DNA from: Niastella sp. OAS944
Lineage (GTDB): Bacteria; Bacteroidota; Bacteroidia; Chitinophagales; Chitinophagaceae
Assembly: GCA_024809215.1 (NCBI GenBank)
Contig: JANUBW010000005.1
Location: forward strand, 62,001 to 126,000
Length of the DNA: 64,000 nucleotides
Direction: 5' to 3'
The first letter of the stretch is position 1; each line of letters begins with the position of its first letter. Below are positions 17,480 to 26,808 of this stretch, in pieces. Below the pieces are notes generated by a model. The model was not told where the DNA came from. It searched no databases and saw only the letters and a program-made list of their open reading frames with translations. Position numbers and translations under genes: made by a program.

Positions 17480-18109
17480 TTATTTTTTATTTGATTGTTT
17501 TGACAGTTGATAAGAAATTGCTACGTCCGCATATTTAGATTCTTTAGTTTCAACGCTCTTCAATATTTCTAATTCATTTTTAAAATCAGCATATTTATAC
17601 AATTGTTTTCCCCAGTTCTCACTTGATTTTGGAAATGGGATCTCAAAATAAATATGTTCAACAATATCAAATAAAAGTTTTAAACAATGGAGAGCCGTTT
17701 TATGATATAATGTAAGTAATGAATCATCTTTTCCAATATCGAAATAGCTAGTCTTAATTATTTGTCCACTATCAATTGTATTATTCATGTAATGGCAAGT
17801 CACACCAAATTGCGTATCCGCGTTTCTTAATGCTAAGATATACCCTCCAATTCCTCTATATTTTGGAGGTGATGGATGAAAATTAATGGCTCCGAGCCTT
17901 GCCTTTTTTAAAAATACTTGAGGCAGTAGTAACTCCGATTTAAATGAAATAATCCAATCTCCTTGCCAAGTCTGGAGAGTGTCGCTTGGGGCATCACCTC
18001 GTTCGTAGAATACATTATCAGTGTTTCTGAATACAGATTGGATGTATTGATACGCGCTCTGACTCCACTTGGAATAGTCGCTAATAAATAGTATTTTTTG
18101 CTCGTTCAT
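17480..18109 (-). CDS. formyltransferase-domain protein
   Basis: This 209-residue protein carries the core of the methionyl-tRNA/phosphoribosylglycinamide formyltransferase fold. INFHPSPPKYRG (about residues 75-86) holds the Asn and His of the active site, and CHYMNNTIDSGQII supplies the Asp region (usual form H-x-hxxxxDxGxII). It is shorter than tRNA formyltransferase (about 310) and lacks that C-terminal domain, so it more likely formylates a sugar nucleotide or another small amine. It starts six bases after a membrane-anchored hypothetical gene and probably shares its mRNA. The region is AT-rich compared with its flanks. Confidence 0.85.
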   Translation of the reverse strand: MNEQKILFISDYSKWSQSAYQYIQSVFRNTDNVFYERGDAPSDTLQTWQGDWIISFKSELLLPQVFLKKARLGAINFHPSPPKYRGIGGYILALRNADTQFGVTCHYMNNTIDSGQIIKTSYFDIGKDDSLLTLYHKTALHCLKLLFDIVEHIYFEIPFPKSSENWGKQLYKYADFKNELEILKSVETKESKYADVAISYQLSKQSNKK

Positions 18110-18115
18110 ACCTAA

Positions 18116-18754
18116 TCATTTTAGTGAATCTAAATAGTATGGTCCTTTAGGGTCAGGCTTTACTATAAGTGGGGCTTTCTCATCATTCAAAACATACTTA
18201 TTATAATACTCTCTAGTACTTTCTTCATAATAAATTGAAAGCTTACCACCGTTTATATCCCATAAATATAAAAGTCTTTGGTTTCTTAGAACTCTACCAG
18301 TAAAATAGTCAAGTACTGCTTTTAAAAAATCTGCTCTTTTAGTATTTCCAGACTCCCTAGATTGATTATATTGATAAAAAACTTGCTCGAACACTCCAAG
18401 TAAATAATTAGCAAATGCCCGTTCCTTTAATAAATATTCAGCCTGCTTCATTCTTGTTAAAGGAGATATTGCTGTATGTATATTAGATTTAACTGAATCG
18501 TAGCTTTCAGCCACTGTATATAAATGAACTAAATCCCAGTTTGACAAATTAGTAACGCATATGTCGTAAAATGTTTTATATGTATTATCAATTGCTTGTT
18601 GAGTAGCAGTATCACGAGAGTTTTTTATAGAGAAGTATGCGCTTGTCAAAGAAACAATTAGGGCAATCAAGGCAATTATATTCTTTTTTAAAAATAATTT
18701 TAAAAATATAATTGTTTTGTTAGGCCGTTTTGGTGTTATCTTTTTTGTTTCCAT
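18116..18754 (-). CDS. membrane-anchored hypothetical protein, partner of formyltransferase gene
   Basis: The 212-residue protein has a basic N-terminus, one transmembrane helix (IIALIALIVSLTSAYFSI, about residues 30-47) and a mostly helical remainder (NTYKTFYDICVTNLSNWDLVHLY, YLLKERAFANYLLGVFEQVFYQY). I do not recognise a family. The topology suggests that the helical domain lies on one face of the inner membrane. It is six bases upstream of the formyltransferase gene. The AT-rich composition and isolated content point to an accessory module. Confidence 0.65.
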   Translation of the reverse strand: METKKITPKRPNKTIIFLKLFLKKNIIALIALIVSLTSAYFSIKNSRDTATQQAIDNTYKTFYDICVTNLSNWDLVHLYTVAESYDSVKSNIHTAISPLTRMKQAEYLLKERAFANYLLGVFEQVFYQYNQSRESGNTKRADFLKAVLDYFTGRVLRNQRLLYLWDINGGKLSIYYEESTREYYNKYVLNDEKAPLIVKPDPKGPYYLDSLK

Positions 18755-18985
18755 CTGTGTTTGATCTCAACTATTAAGTTTTCAAGTAGTCACATGGCTG
18801 ATCTGAAATTTCATTTTTGAAATGCTTTCAATTGTTTCGTATTCACATAATAAAGTCAGTCGTCACTCTATAGTGAAAGAATAAATTTGGTGTTACAGTT
18901 TAAAAATATCAAAGTCCTGGGTCATAATTGCTGTAGTCCCACAAAGCATTTCGATAGTGGAAGTAAGAATCCCACCTGTGTTTAA

Positions 18986-19681
18986 TTATATACTCTCCAA
19001 AAACATTCCACAATCCAGTTGGATAAGGGTCTTTGTTGTATGTATATTTTTTATAAATACTGGGTCAAAAAGTCTATTTGTACTAATGAAAATTGCTGCA
19101 TTTTTTACTTTTCTTATTTCAACTATCTTAATGCTATCCTGTGAATTAGTTGTTTTTTTTAACCTGCCTTTACTGTCATAGAATGTAGAAATTTCTTTTC
19201 CAAACTTATGCTCAAGCAATGCTGTTAATTCAAACATAAGAGATGGAGTGCTTCTGTTTTTATATTCCTCATAAATCTCTTGTGATAATTTAGGATTTTG
19301 GGTCGGTTCATTTTTGAACGCTTTCCAGAAAGTTTTAAGCGTATCGAGATTTACAAGATTACTAAAAGTAATTAGTCTATTTAGGGGGCTTGTGCTCTTA
19401 CCGATATATGGTTCAAGGTTGAACCAGAATTGTGAAATTCTATTTTCAATCTCAAAATCAAGCTTGTTAATTTTTTCTATCGTCTCTATGTTATCCTTTT
19501 GTTCTTGGACATAGTCATTATATAAAAAGGATATTAGTCCGATGACAACCACTGAAAGGAACCACAAAAATAAAGGCGCATTTATAAAGGAAACAAATCC
19601 ACCTTTCTTAGAAATATTTTTCCTGATCTCTTCACGATAAATTTCCTCTTCTTTAATTTTTGTTTTTTCTGCCTCTGTCAT
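18986..19681 (-). CDS. membrane-anchored hypothetical protein
   Basis: The 231-residue protein begins with a charged helix (EAEKTKIKEEEIYREEIRKNI), followed by one transmembrane helix (LFLWFLSVVVIGLISFLY, about residues 37-54) and a probable coiled-coil (QEQKDNIETIEKINKLDFEIENRI). No known domain is recognised. Its layout resembles that of the 18116-18754 protein: N-terminal tail, single helix, helical soluble part. The two genes are 231 bases apart on the same strand, and nothing recognisable lies between them. Confidence 0.6.
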   Translation of the reverse strand: MTEAEKTKIKEEEIYREEIRKNISKKGGFVSFINAPLFLWFLSVVVIGLISFLYNDYVQEQKDNIETIEKINKLDFEIENRISQFWFNLEPYIGKSTSPLNRLITFSNLVNLDTLKTFWKAFKNEPTQNPKLSQEIYEEYKNRSTPSLMFELTALLEHKFGKEISTFYDSKGRLKKTTNSQDSIKIVEIRKVKNAAIFISTNRLFDPVFIKNIHTTKTLIQLDCGMFLESI

Positions 19682-19915
19682 AAGATTTTAAAATTTGATA
19701 TTGAAGCAAATGTAAATTTGGTAATAGTGTTGGTATACTAAAGGCGTAATTGGGTAAACAGAGTGAATATTGCAAGCTATCTATTTTTTGTATTAATTTG
19801 ATACCGTTTTTTCACCCTTTCTGGAAACGAACTTTGATCGCTTTTATAGAATGAGTCCACAGTGTGCCGACAGGCAGGCACTGTTTCAATGCCTTGACTG
19901 ATATCAATCAGAAAA

Positions 19916-19942
19916 TTTGAAAATAAAAGTTGTGTATTTTTG
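19916..19942 (+). promoter_or_regulatory. promoter TTTG-N15-TATTTTTG in a 343-base gap
   Basis: The stretch 19682-20024 contains no supported gene. TTTG (19916-19919) and TATTTTTG (19935-19942) form a Bacteroidota-type promoter pointing at the secreted protein gene that starts at 20025, giving a leader of roughly 75 bases. Confidence 0.5.
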
Positions 19943-20024
19943 AAGCATTGTACTCCGACCACATTAATCCATCCGCATCTATTTCCGGCACAAGTTGAAT
20001 TGTCACAAGTCAAATTATTGAACA

Positions 20025-20462
20025 ATGCATAAAATTAATTTCATTACCTACTTAGGATTTGTTTTGCTTTTTTTGACCCCGCTAAACTCACAGTGTCAAA
20101 ATTTGCAAGATTGTATTTTCGGAAAAAAGTGGTATGCGATAAAAGAGTTTGGCGTGTTGGGAGAATCTTATACTAATGAATTTGTGTGCGAAAATGGTTG
20201 TTCACTCGAAAGTAATCCATATCTTTTTTATCTTGATATTGATCGCAGGTCAGGTAGAATAAAAACAGACAAAAAATTCAAGTACCAATACCCATTTAGA
20301 TTTAGTGTAAAGTTGAGCGAAAGTAAACTTATTATGTACTTCTCTGGTGAGAGGACTGATCCAATCGAATTTGAGGTTATGTATGTTTCAGATGATTTTC
20401 TTCATCTCAAGGGGCCGGATTTTGATGAATACTTTCTAATTTCTGATAATAAAAGAACTTAA
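20025..20462 (+). CDS. small secreted hypothetical protein
   Basis: This 145-residue protein has a signal peptide (INFITYLGFVLLFLTPLNSQCQ). The mature part has several cysteines and a predicted beta-sandwich or lipocalin-like pattern (LFYLDIDRRSGRIKTDKKFKYQYPFRFSVKL). Small secreted beta proteins of this size are common in Bacteroidota, but I cannot name a family. It has its own promoter and ends eight bases from the convergent ferredoxin-like gene. Confidence 0.6.
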   Translation: MHKINFITYLGFVLLFLTPLNSQCQNLQDCIFGKKWYAIKEFGVLGESYTNEFVCENGCSLESNPYLFYLDIDRRSGRIKTDKKFKYQYPFRFSVKLSESKLIMYFSGERTDPIEFEVMYVSDDFLHLKGPDFDEYFLISDNKRT

Positions 20463-20470
20463 AAATCTTA

Positions 20471-21172
20471 TCAAAACAACAATCTCCACCTTTGTCTCAA
20501 TTCCTCTCCCCTATAAATATTATTCTCCCTATCGAACCAGCATATTTCAGAAACATTTTTATTTGAGCCAAGAATTGAATTCATTCCAATTGCGTTTCCA
20601 CGAATTGAAATTTCGTTCCCTCTTTTTTCTATATCAAAGTCAATACAAAACTTTTTGTCGGCAATAGAATAGCATTTAAAAATAATGCCTGTCGATCCGG
20701 TTGTCCATCTGTAAATAAACTCAAAGTAATTTTCATTCTGTAATTTTAAATTAATTATCTGCTTGTTAAGATGGGGTGTTCCCTGAACGATTTTGGAGGT
20801 TATTAACTCAGATAGTTCTTTAATGGAACCATTATACAGAAACGTTACTTTGTTCCAAATGATTGTTTTATAATTTTCCAGGGGCTTTTGGTCGCATTGC
20901 TCGCCCTCTCCTATTTCGTAAAGTCGTTTCAATATTTTTTCATTAGTACCGCCATACCTCAGTCCCGATATGCAGGAAACAGCTATTGCATTTATTGCTC
21001 TTTCTATTTCCTCCTCCGTTTCGGGTTGTTTCTTAAAATAACAGTGGCCGCATTCTAAATTAGAATGATCTATTAGGTCAGGGGCTTCTGCCTGTGGGGC
21101 GCCGCAACTTGTACAAACCCCATCTACCACATAGAAATCTCCTTGTGAATTTTCATGATAACGGTTAGGCAT
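20471..21172 (-). CDS. ferredoxin-like N-terminus fused to an unknown domain
   Basis: In this 233-residue protein, residues 12-75 contain VDGVCTSCGAPQAEAPDLI, then CGHCYFKKQPETEEEIERAI and SCISGLRYGG. I remember this pattern from small single-cluster ferredoxin-like proteins. Cysteines at 20, 23, 41, 44 and 67 could hold an iron-sulfur cluster, though the spacing differs from classical 4Fe-4S ferredoxin. Residues 80-233 form a separate unknown domain (IWNKVTFLYNGSIKELSELI). The gene starts nine bases after the frameshifted membrane-protein gene on the same strand, so the two are probably an operon. Confidence 0.65.
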   Translation of the reverse strand: MPNRYHENSQGDFYVVDGVCTSCGAPQAEAPDLIDHSNLECGHCYFKKQPETEEEIERAINAIAVSCISGLRYGGTNEKILKRLYEIGEGEQCDQKPLENYKTIIWNKVTFLYNGSIKELSELITSKIVQGTPHLNKQIINLKLQNENYFEFIYRWTTGSTGIIFKCYSIADKKFCIDFDIEKRGNEISIRGNAIGMNSILGSNKNVSEICWFDRENNIYRGEELRQRWRLLF

Positions 21173-21181
21173 CTTATTGTT

Positions 21182-22200
21182 TTAACGCAGGTTCGCAGTA
21201 AGAAATATTTTACTGCATATTCCCAATATTATAGATGTAAAAATAGTGCCTATGGCACATAACACCAATAATGCATACTGCCATCCTTCAAGAAATGGTC
21301 CAATAAAGATGAGTGATAGCAAACCTGTAACCGCCGGCATTAAAGTGCAAAACAACGCCGCCATTAACTGGGCGGTCCATAGCATCTTACCCCGCCATCC
21401 TGTCATTGCAAGCAACATGATCCAGGAGTCATTAGATGTTTCCGGTTTGTTACGATAAAGGATCAACGTAGGTCCCAGCATCAGGAAGCCAAGGGCCGCT
21501 AAAGCAATTGTGAGGGCTATGGGATACAGCCGGGGTGCAAAGGGAATACCTGATACGGTATATGTTTTTGAAAAGATCTCTATGATCAATTTTGTATATA
21601 CCGGATCATTGGAACTGATATCGTTAGGCTGCTTGCCTGTCCATCCTCTGGAAAAAAGAATGGACCTGATCACGCCCCACCCTCGTGGTACGGCCAGCGA
21701 ATCCCTGAAAATAGCATTATACATCGTTCGTGGCTCCTGATCAATAATATAATCAGTTGGCAGCGTATGCGGTTTCGCATGTAGAAAGGCTATAGCATAG
21801 GTAGTTATGGGGGGCCTGATTCAACATTGCCAATATAATAACAATCCTTATGATCTTTTACCGGAATTAAATGGATCTGTTGTGGTTTTTCGCCCGTCCA
21901 GGGAAGGTGTATCGTAAAGGGGATCGTATCTGGTATCTCGGTACCGGATTGTACCTCCAGTAATTCCGGTGAACCTTTAATAACGGCATTCTGAGGGTAA
22001 TCGTGTAGCTTGGTAAAGTCATACTGTGCAAACTTTTCTTTTATTGTGAGCCAGGCCGCCAGTTCCCTTATTTGGCCTTCGAGCATAAGGCTGTCGCGAA
22101 CCGCAGGAAAAGTCAGCATTCCAACCGTCGCAATAAGCACCATTGTAGTCGTCAACGATCTTATTTGTTTTATGGCGTCAACTGAAAGTTCCTTTGTCAT
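21182..22200 (-). pseudogene. multi-pass membrane protein, frameshifted
   Basis: Two frames join into one protein of about 339 residues. 22200 to 21805 encodes an N-terminal transmembrane helix (TTTMVLIATVGMLTFPAV) and an extracytoplasmic part. It stops in a C6 run (G run 21809-21814 on the plus strand). One more C would continue SGPPITTYAIAFLHAKPHTL into the frame that runs to 21182 with three more helices. The layout (one helix, a large external loop, three helices) recalls ABC-2 type permeases, but no motif proves this. Real loss or sequencing error cannot be told apart. Confidence 0.65.
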
Positions 22201-22209
22201 ATATCTAAT

Positions 22210-22229
22210 GTAAATTCAGCCTAATTTAC
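22210..22229. promoter_or_regulatory. inverted repeat upstream of the membrane-protein gene
   Basis: GTAAATT and AATTTAC flank a six-base spacer ten bases before the ATG at 22200. It may be an operator. The rest of the 198-base gap to the serine hydrolase gene shows nothing else clear. Confidence 0.3.
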
Positions 22230-22398
22230 AGCATGCCTATGCGGGAAAAAACCGTTTTTTCCTCCTTTCTTAAATCGGCCAAACTATTGCAATAAAAAGA
22301 TTATATTAAAGGCAATGATAATGACATACATAAGTATTGCTCACCATTTGTAACATTTCTAATCTCACATTCGTATAATCATTATTCAAAAAGCTTGC

Positions 22399-23475
22399 AT
22401 GAGAAAATTAATATTGATCATTACCATTTCCACATTCATCAACGATGCTTTTGCTCAGCCGTCAAAAGCAGCCCTGTTTATTGATTCTTTCGCAAGGAAG
22501 AATAATTTCAATGGCACTATTCTTATTAAGGAAAACTCAAAAGCAGTTTATAAAAAAAGTTTTGGCTTTGCCAACTTTGCTTTTAAAGTGCCCAATACAA
22601 CTGATACAAAATATAAAGTGGCCTCTATTACCAAGGCCTTTACTGCTGTTTTAATATTACAATTGTACGAGCAGGGAAAAATTGATCTTGATAAAACTAT
22701 AACTACCTATTTGCCCGATTATAAAGGCGCGGCCGGTGATAAAGTAAGTGTAAAGCAGCTATTGAACATGACATCCGGCATGCGTAATATGGACGAAGGG
22801 CTAACTCTTGAGTCTGCCCTTAAGAGTGGAATACCACAGTATCAACTTCCTCATACACCCAATGAAATGTTAGCTACCTATTGCAGCGACACATTGGTTA
22901 GCAAACCGGGTACCCGGTTCGATTATAATAATGCCGAGTATATTATTCTCGGAAAAATAATTGAAACAGTTACCGGCAAATCGTTTGGGGAAACCTTACA
23001 AGAAAAAATATTGAAGCCTTTAAACCTGTTAAACTCCGGCATGATAACACAGGAGAAGATTATTGATAAACTTGCCGATACCTATTTTTACCGCGACGCA
23101 TCAAAGGTGCTTACAAACGATTTGCCCGTTTATACAAACAATTGGTACGCCGCTGGTGCTATGTATTCAACAGCAGATGATATTGCAAAATTTTCAGATG
23201 CTTTGTTTGGAAGAAAACTTTTGAAACAGGAAACCCTAAACCTGATGTTCACGGCGGCGCATGATGAATATGGATTGGGTGTTTGGGTGTACAAAGATTA
23301 CGACATCAATAAAAAGATGTTTACCATTGTTAAAAGACCCGGTAAAATTATAGGTGCACAAAGCATGCTGTTTCATATACTCGAAAATAATTCAACCATC
23401 ATTATTCTTAGTAATACCGGAACTGTAGATCTTGATAAATTTGCTGCAAATATTGCAGAAGAAATTTTCCGGTAG
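22399..23475 (+). CDS. exported serine hydrolase (beta-lactamase/class C PBP-like)
   Basis: This 358-residue protein has a signal peptide (LILIITISTFINDAFAQ) and the serine beta-lactamase-like fold. The nucleophile motif SITK (about residues 76-79) and YNN (about 175-177, for YxN) are visible. The third motif is not canonical; HDEYGLGVW and the GAQSML region are in the usual place. Such proteins are periplasmic esterases, D-aminopeptidases or peptidase homologues rather than true beta-lactamases. It is monocistronic and ends just before a bidirectional terminator. Confidence 0.9.
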   Translation: MRKLILIITISTFINDAFAQPSKAALFIDSFARKNNFNGTILIKENSKAVYKKSFGFANFAFKVPNTTDTKYKVASITKAFTAVLILQLYEQGKIDLDKTITTYLPDYKGAAGDKVSVKQLLNMTSGMRNMDEGLTLESALKSGIPQYQLPHTPNEMLATYCSDTLVSKPGTRFDYNNAEYIILGKIIETVTGKSFGETLQEKILKPLNLLNSGMITQEKIIDKLADTYFYRDASKVLTNDLPVYTNNWYAAGAMYSTADDIAKFSDALFGRKLLKQETLNLMFTAAHDEYGLGVWVYKDYDINKKMFTIVKRPGKIIGAQSMLFHILENNSTIIILSNTGTVDLDKFAANIAEEIFR

Positions 23476-23481
23476 TTGATA

Positions 23482-23515
23482 AAAAAGCCCGTAAATGCTG
23501 AATTTACGGGCTTTT
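23482..23515. terminator. bidirectional terminator between serine hydrolase and 1084-residue gene
   Basis: GCCCGTAAAT and its complement form the stem with a gctga loop, flanked by an A run on the left and TTTT on the right. It serves the plus-strand gene ending at 23475 and the minus-strand gene ending at 23533. Confidence 0.85.
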
Positions 23516-23532
23516 GCAATTGTGGATCATAT

Positions 23533-26500
23533 TTATGAAGGCAACGGTGGCATCCACTCGCTTACCGATGGTACAGTACGTCCGGCGGGACCTGTACCCG
23601 TTCCGCCTGAAGGCCCTGCATTATTGCCTTTTCCATCCTGCGTCATGGCATAATTCAACGTGTACAGTGTATGCCACATATCCACATTCAGGCGGGCTGC
23701 CGGAATATTTGTGGTAGTAACAAGCAGGTTGCCTTTAGGCGCGCCCTGGCCATACTGGTATATCGCCATACTATAGTCGCTCACATGGCTGCCATCGTTT
23801 GCATAATACAACACATACAAATAAGTGGTGCAATTATCGCCTACTGCTGCCATATCGAGATAAGTAACGTTTGCTGGTATTATCAAAAACGGCGACGCAT
23901 TTCCGCTGCTATCCTGGAAGCAGTTCACCGGATTCCCATTAAGATCAAAGGCCTGCAAGCGGGCAATATTAAAGCCCTGACTGCTCAGTTGCTCTAAAAC
24001 CAATATGGTGCCATCGTATGAGCAGGTAACAGCTACCGGGGTGAACAACAATCCTGCACGGCCGTCGCTGCCATTAAAGTTCAGCGCCTGTCCGGCAAAG
24101 GTGAGCGCCAGTGGAATATTGTTATCAGCCAGTCCGGTGCCGCCCGTTAACTGGGTGATCATCATTTTACAATACTTTCGATTAACGCCTACCACATATC
24201 CGCCGGGATGCATGACAATAGAATCGGGATAGTATGGGAAGCGGCCAAATGAATTTTGCGTTGCGCTCATGTTGAACGGTGTACCGGCATCTAACGTTAC
24301 ATTGCGCAAATGGTAGCCGCCATCCACATCCTGGTCGTTATCGGCTTTACGCGGGTCAACATAATAATTACCGAGGCTGATATCGGTTGGGTCTGCCACC
24401 GGATTGCCATTCTTGTCTACAACAAATTGCCCGTTCTTCATTAAAAATTTGGGCGGGTATACATCATACACCAGTTCCGAAGGCGAAGTAAAACCGCAGG
24501 AAGGGAACTTCACTGAGCTCATGGCTGCTCCGGGTATATCTATATTCTCAAAAGCATATAGTTGTCCGCCTGAACCAGTTGAACAATCGGTAATGCCCAT
24601 GCCGGCTGCCTTCCATGCCAGCCCGAGCATGCCGCTGCGTTGGCTCAATGCCAAACCCGTCCAGTCGGAAATGGCGTTACCGCTTTGGCTGGTATCGGTA
24701 TTGGCAATGGTGGCATTGGGTGGTGTACTCTGTTGTATCCAGGTATAGGCATTGTTTTGGTAACCCAGAATGGCTGTATGTGTGTATACCGATTTATTGG
24801 TAAGTGGTATGGGTTGTTGAAACAGGTATAACGTAATGTTGGCTGTATTGGCTTCATTATTTTCGAGCCACGAAGTAGTGGCTTTACCGGCCAGCCAGTT
24901 GTCGATATAAAAATCCACTTCAAATTTTACCTGTCCGCCCAGCGTATTAGTGAATTGTGCGGGTAGTGTTGCAGGATAGCTCGATGAATTCAGTTTAACA
25001 GCAGGTGAAGTAATACTGGGCCTGTTTTGCTGCTGGTAAATCATTTTGGTAACGTAAGAAGGTGTTGATCCCTGTGGCGCTGCAGGGAATGCATTATGGC
25101 GCGGATCGGGATGAATGGTTAGCGTACTGGTAATGGTAGTTGAGATGCTGTTGGTGATCATCCACGGTGAGGTGGCTACTTCAACAATTGTTTCTGCCAG
25201 TTGCGCCAGCGTGGTGGCTATATTAATGGCCAGCATGATCCAGCCTGCAAATGGGATCTCATCTTCAATTTCACCGCCGGCAATTTCGGCTTCACACCAA
25301 ACCAGCGCTTTGGTACAGGCCTGGTTAAACAAAATTTGTGTAAGCGTAGAAAATGCATGCCAATCCATTTTTTTATTCACTGCGCCATTGTAAATAAAAT
25401 CACCGCCAAAGTATGTAACACCCAATGCTACTACTGCTTTAATGAAAGCGGGTTTGCCCATGATGTCGTACAATGGTTTATACGTTTGCGCAGCCACACC
25501 AAAGCCAAGGAAGAATGTAGGAATACCCAAATTGGCCAGGCCGGTAAATACGCCGCCGATCACCGGTGTTTTAGGATATTGGTTATTACCGGTGCCCAGC
25601 CCGCAACCATACAGGTTAGCCGAAACGGCATTTGCAGGGAAGGTTATGTTAACGGTAAGGGTGCCCGGGTCGGCTGAAACAGGAATTGCAAACACCGTGT
25701 TTATAGGGTTTACCCAGCCAATAAAGCGCATGTTGTCGTAATTAAGGCTAAGTGCATTCACAATGTCGGCCACTATACCGCCATCGTCGGGTTGCCAGGT
25801 GGGGGTACTCATGGCGTTACCATCGGCATCAATAAACTGAATGTAAGATGCCAGCCATCGCACATAGTAGTTGTTCATCGTTATCTGCACTTGCCGGGTA
25901 TCGCTATTAAGCACTTTGATAGATGTTTCAAGGCCATTGGCTGTATTGGTATTGGCAAGGGATGCCGTCCAGTTATCACCACTCACAGCATCGAGCTTTA
26001 CCGAACCCAATAATTCAGGCGTTGCACTGGTGCCGGAAGTCTGTACGCTGGTACCGGTTTCCTGTGTCCAGCTGGTACCCTGCAACCGGGTATCGTTCTT
26101 GGTGCTTATTTGCACGGCGGTCATGGAAGCGCCGGCATTTTGAATGGTATTATCCGTGGGCACCAGGGTTTGTTTGGTTCCCTTGCTGCCTGCATCAAAA
26201 GGCTTATAATTTGCCCAGCCGCTGTTGGCTGTTGGCGGCCCGGCGATGCGCATTTGTGTAGCCAGTTGTTGTATCAACAAATAGGTAGATGGTGCTTTCT
26301 CCTGGTCCATGTGGTCCATAACAATAGGCGCATACGTACTATTGGCAGTAATGAGGTCGGCATGGTGAAAGATCAATGCTTTTGCCGTGCTTACGTAATC
26401 GATTGGCTGCGCCACTACCTTTACCTGGTGTTGTGTGGCCATTAACTGGTGCGCATCGTCGTTAGGCACTACATGAATAGCCACAAAATGTACCCCATAA

Positions 26501-26787
26501 TCGCCCGGTACTTTACCTGTATAGTTGGTATGCCGTACCGAAATGCGTATTACCTGGTTCAACTGCATGGGAACGGGTAGCTGGGTATAGTGTGTAAGAT
26601 GTCCCTGCGGATATTTCGCCAGTGCGGGTTGCTGTTTAACTGATTCGGCCAGCGATTCGGTAGTATGTGCTACCAGCGGGTATTTTTTTCCCGCCACATG
26701 CAGCCAGTAATCTTCATCGTTGAACTTGTCGGTTAGGCTCACATGAAAAATGTGGCCTAAAGTTGTAGCTGTTTTTTCATTTCCCAT
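23533..26787 (-). CDS. large unrecognised protein of the pentapeptide-repeat operon
   Basis: This 1084-residue protein has no signal peptide (MGNEKTATTLGHIFHVSLTD). The N-terminal quarter looks like a soluble alpha/beta domain. Two long apolar segments follow, about residues 405-430 (GIPTFFLGFGVAAQ) and 515-545 (WIMLAINIATTLAQLAETIVE), the second amphipathic. The C-terminal third is beta-rich, with DGTILVLEQL and LQAFDLNGNPVNCF, as in NHL or beta-propeller blades, and the tail is Gly/Pro-rich. I do not recognise the family. It is the last gene of a three-gene unit, 21 bases after a secreted pentapeptide/Gly-rich protein gene. The absence of an export signal next to two exported partners is odd. 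Confidence 0.75.
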   Translation of the reverse strand: MGNEKTATTLGHIFHVSLTDKFNDEDYWLHVAGKKYPLVAHTTESLAESVKQQPALAKYPQGHLTHYTQLPVPMQLNQVIRISVRHTNYTGKVPGDYGVHFVAIHVVPNDDAHQLMATQHQVKVVAQPIDYVSTAKALIFHHADLITANSTYAPIVMDHMDQEKAPSTYLLIQQLATQMRIAGPPTANSGWANYKPFDAGSKGTKQTLVPTDNTIQNAGASMTAVQISTKNDTRLQGTSWTQETGTSVQTSGTSATPELLGSVKLDAVSGDNWTASLANTNTANGLETSIKVLNSDTRQVQITMNNYYVRWLASYIQFIDADGNAMSTPTWQPDDGGIVADIVNALSLNYDNMRFIGWVNPINTVFAIPVSADPGTLTVNITFPANAVSANLYGCGLGTGNNQYPKTPVIGGVFTGLANLGIPTFFLGFGVAAQTYKPLYDIMGKPAFIKAVVALGVTYFGGDFIYNGAVNKKMDWHAFSTLTQILFNQACTKALVWCEAEIAGGEIEDEIPFAGWIMLAINIATTLAQLAETIVEVATSPWMITNSISTTITSTLTIHPDPRHNAFPAAPQGSTPSYVTKMIYQQQNRPSITSPAVKLNSSSYPATLPAQFTNTLGGQVKFEVDFYIDNWLAGKATTSWLENNEANTANITLYLFQQPIPLTNKSVYTHTAILGYQNNAYTWIQQSTPPNATIANTDTSQSGNAISDWTGLALSQRSGMLGLAWKAAGMGITDCSTGSGGQLYAFENIDIPGAAMSSVKFPSCGFTSPSELVYDVYPPKFLMKNGQFVVDKNGNPVADPTDISLGNYYVDPRKADNDQDVDGGYHLRNVTLDAGTPFNMSATQNSFGRFPYYPDSIVMHPGGYVVGVNRKYCKMMITQLTGGTGLADNNIPLALTFAGQALNFNGSDGRAGLLFTPVAVTCSYDGTILVLEQLSSQGFNIARLQAFDLNGNPVNCFQDSSGNASPFLIIPANVTYLDMAAVGDNCTTYLYVLYYANDGSHVSDYSMAIYQYGQGAPKGNLLVTTTNIPAARLNVDMWHTLYTLNYAMTQDGKGNNAGPSGGTGTGPAGRTVPSVSEWMPPLPS

Positions 26788-26808
26788 TAGAAGATAATTT
26801 TAGAGTTA

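Noticed and set aside
19777..20025. 82-residue frame on the minus strand before the secreted protein gene
   Set aside because: It overlaps the promoter of the opposite gene, has no start context and no recognisable fold; it is likely chance.
22399..23475. True class C beta-lactamase conferring resistance
   Set aside because: SxxK and YxN motifs are present but the third motif is not canonical, and such serine hydrolases are common housekeeping or unknown esterases in this phylum.
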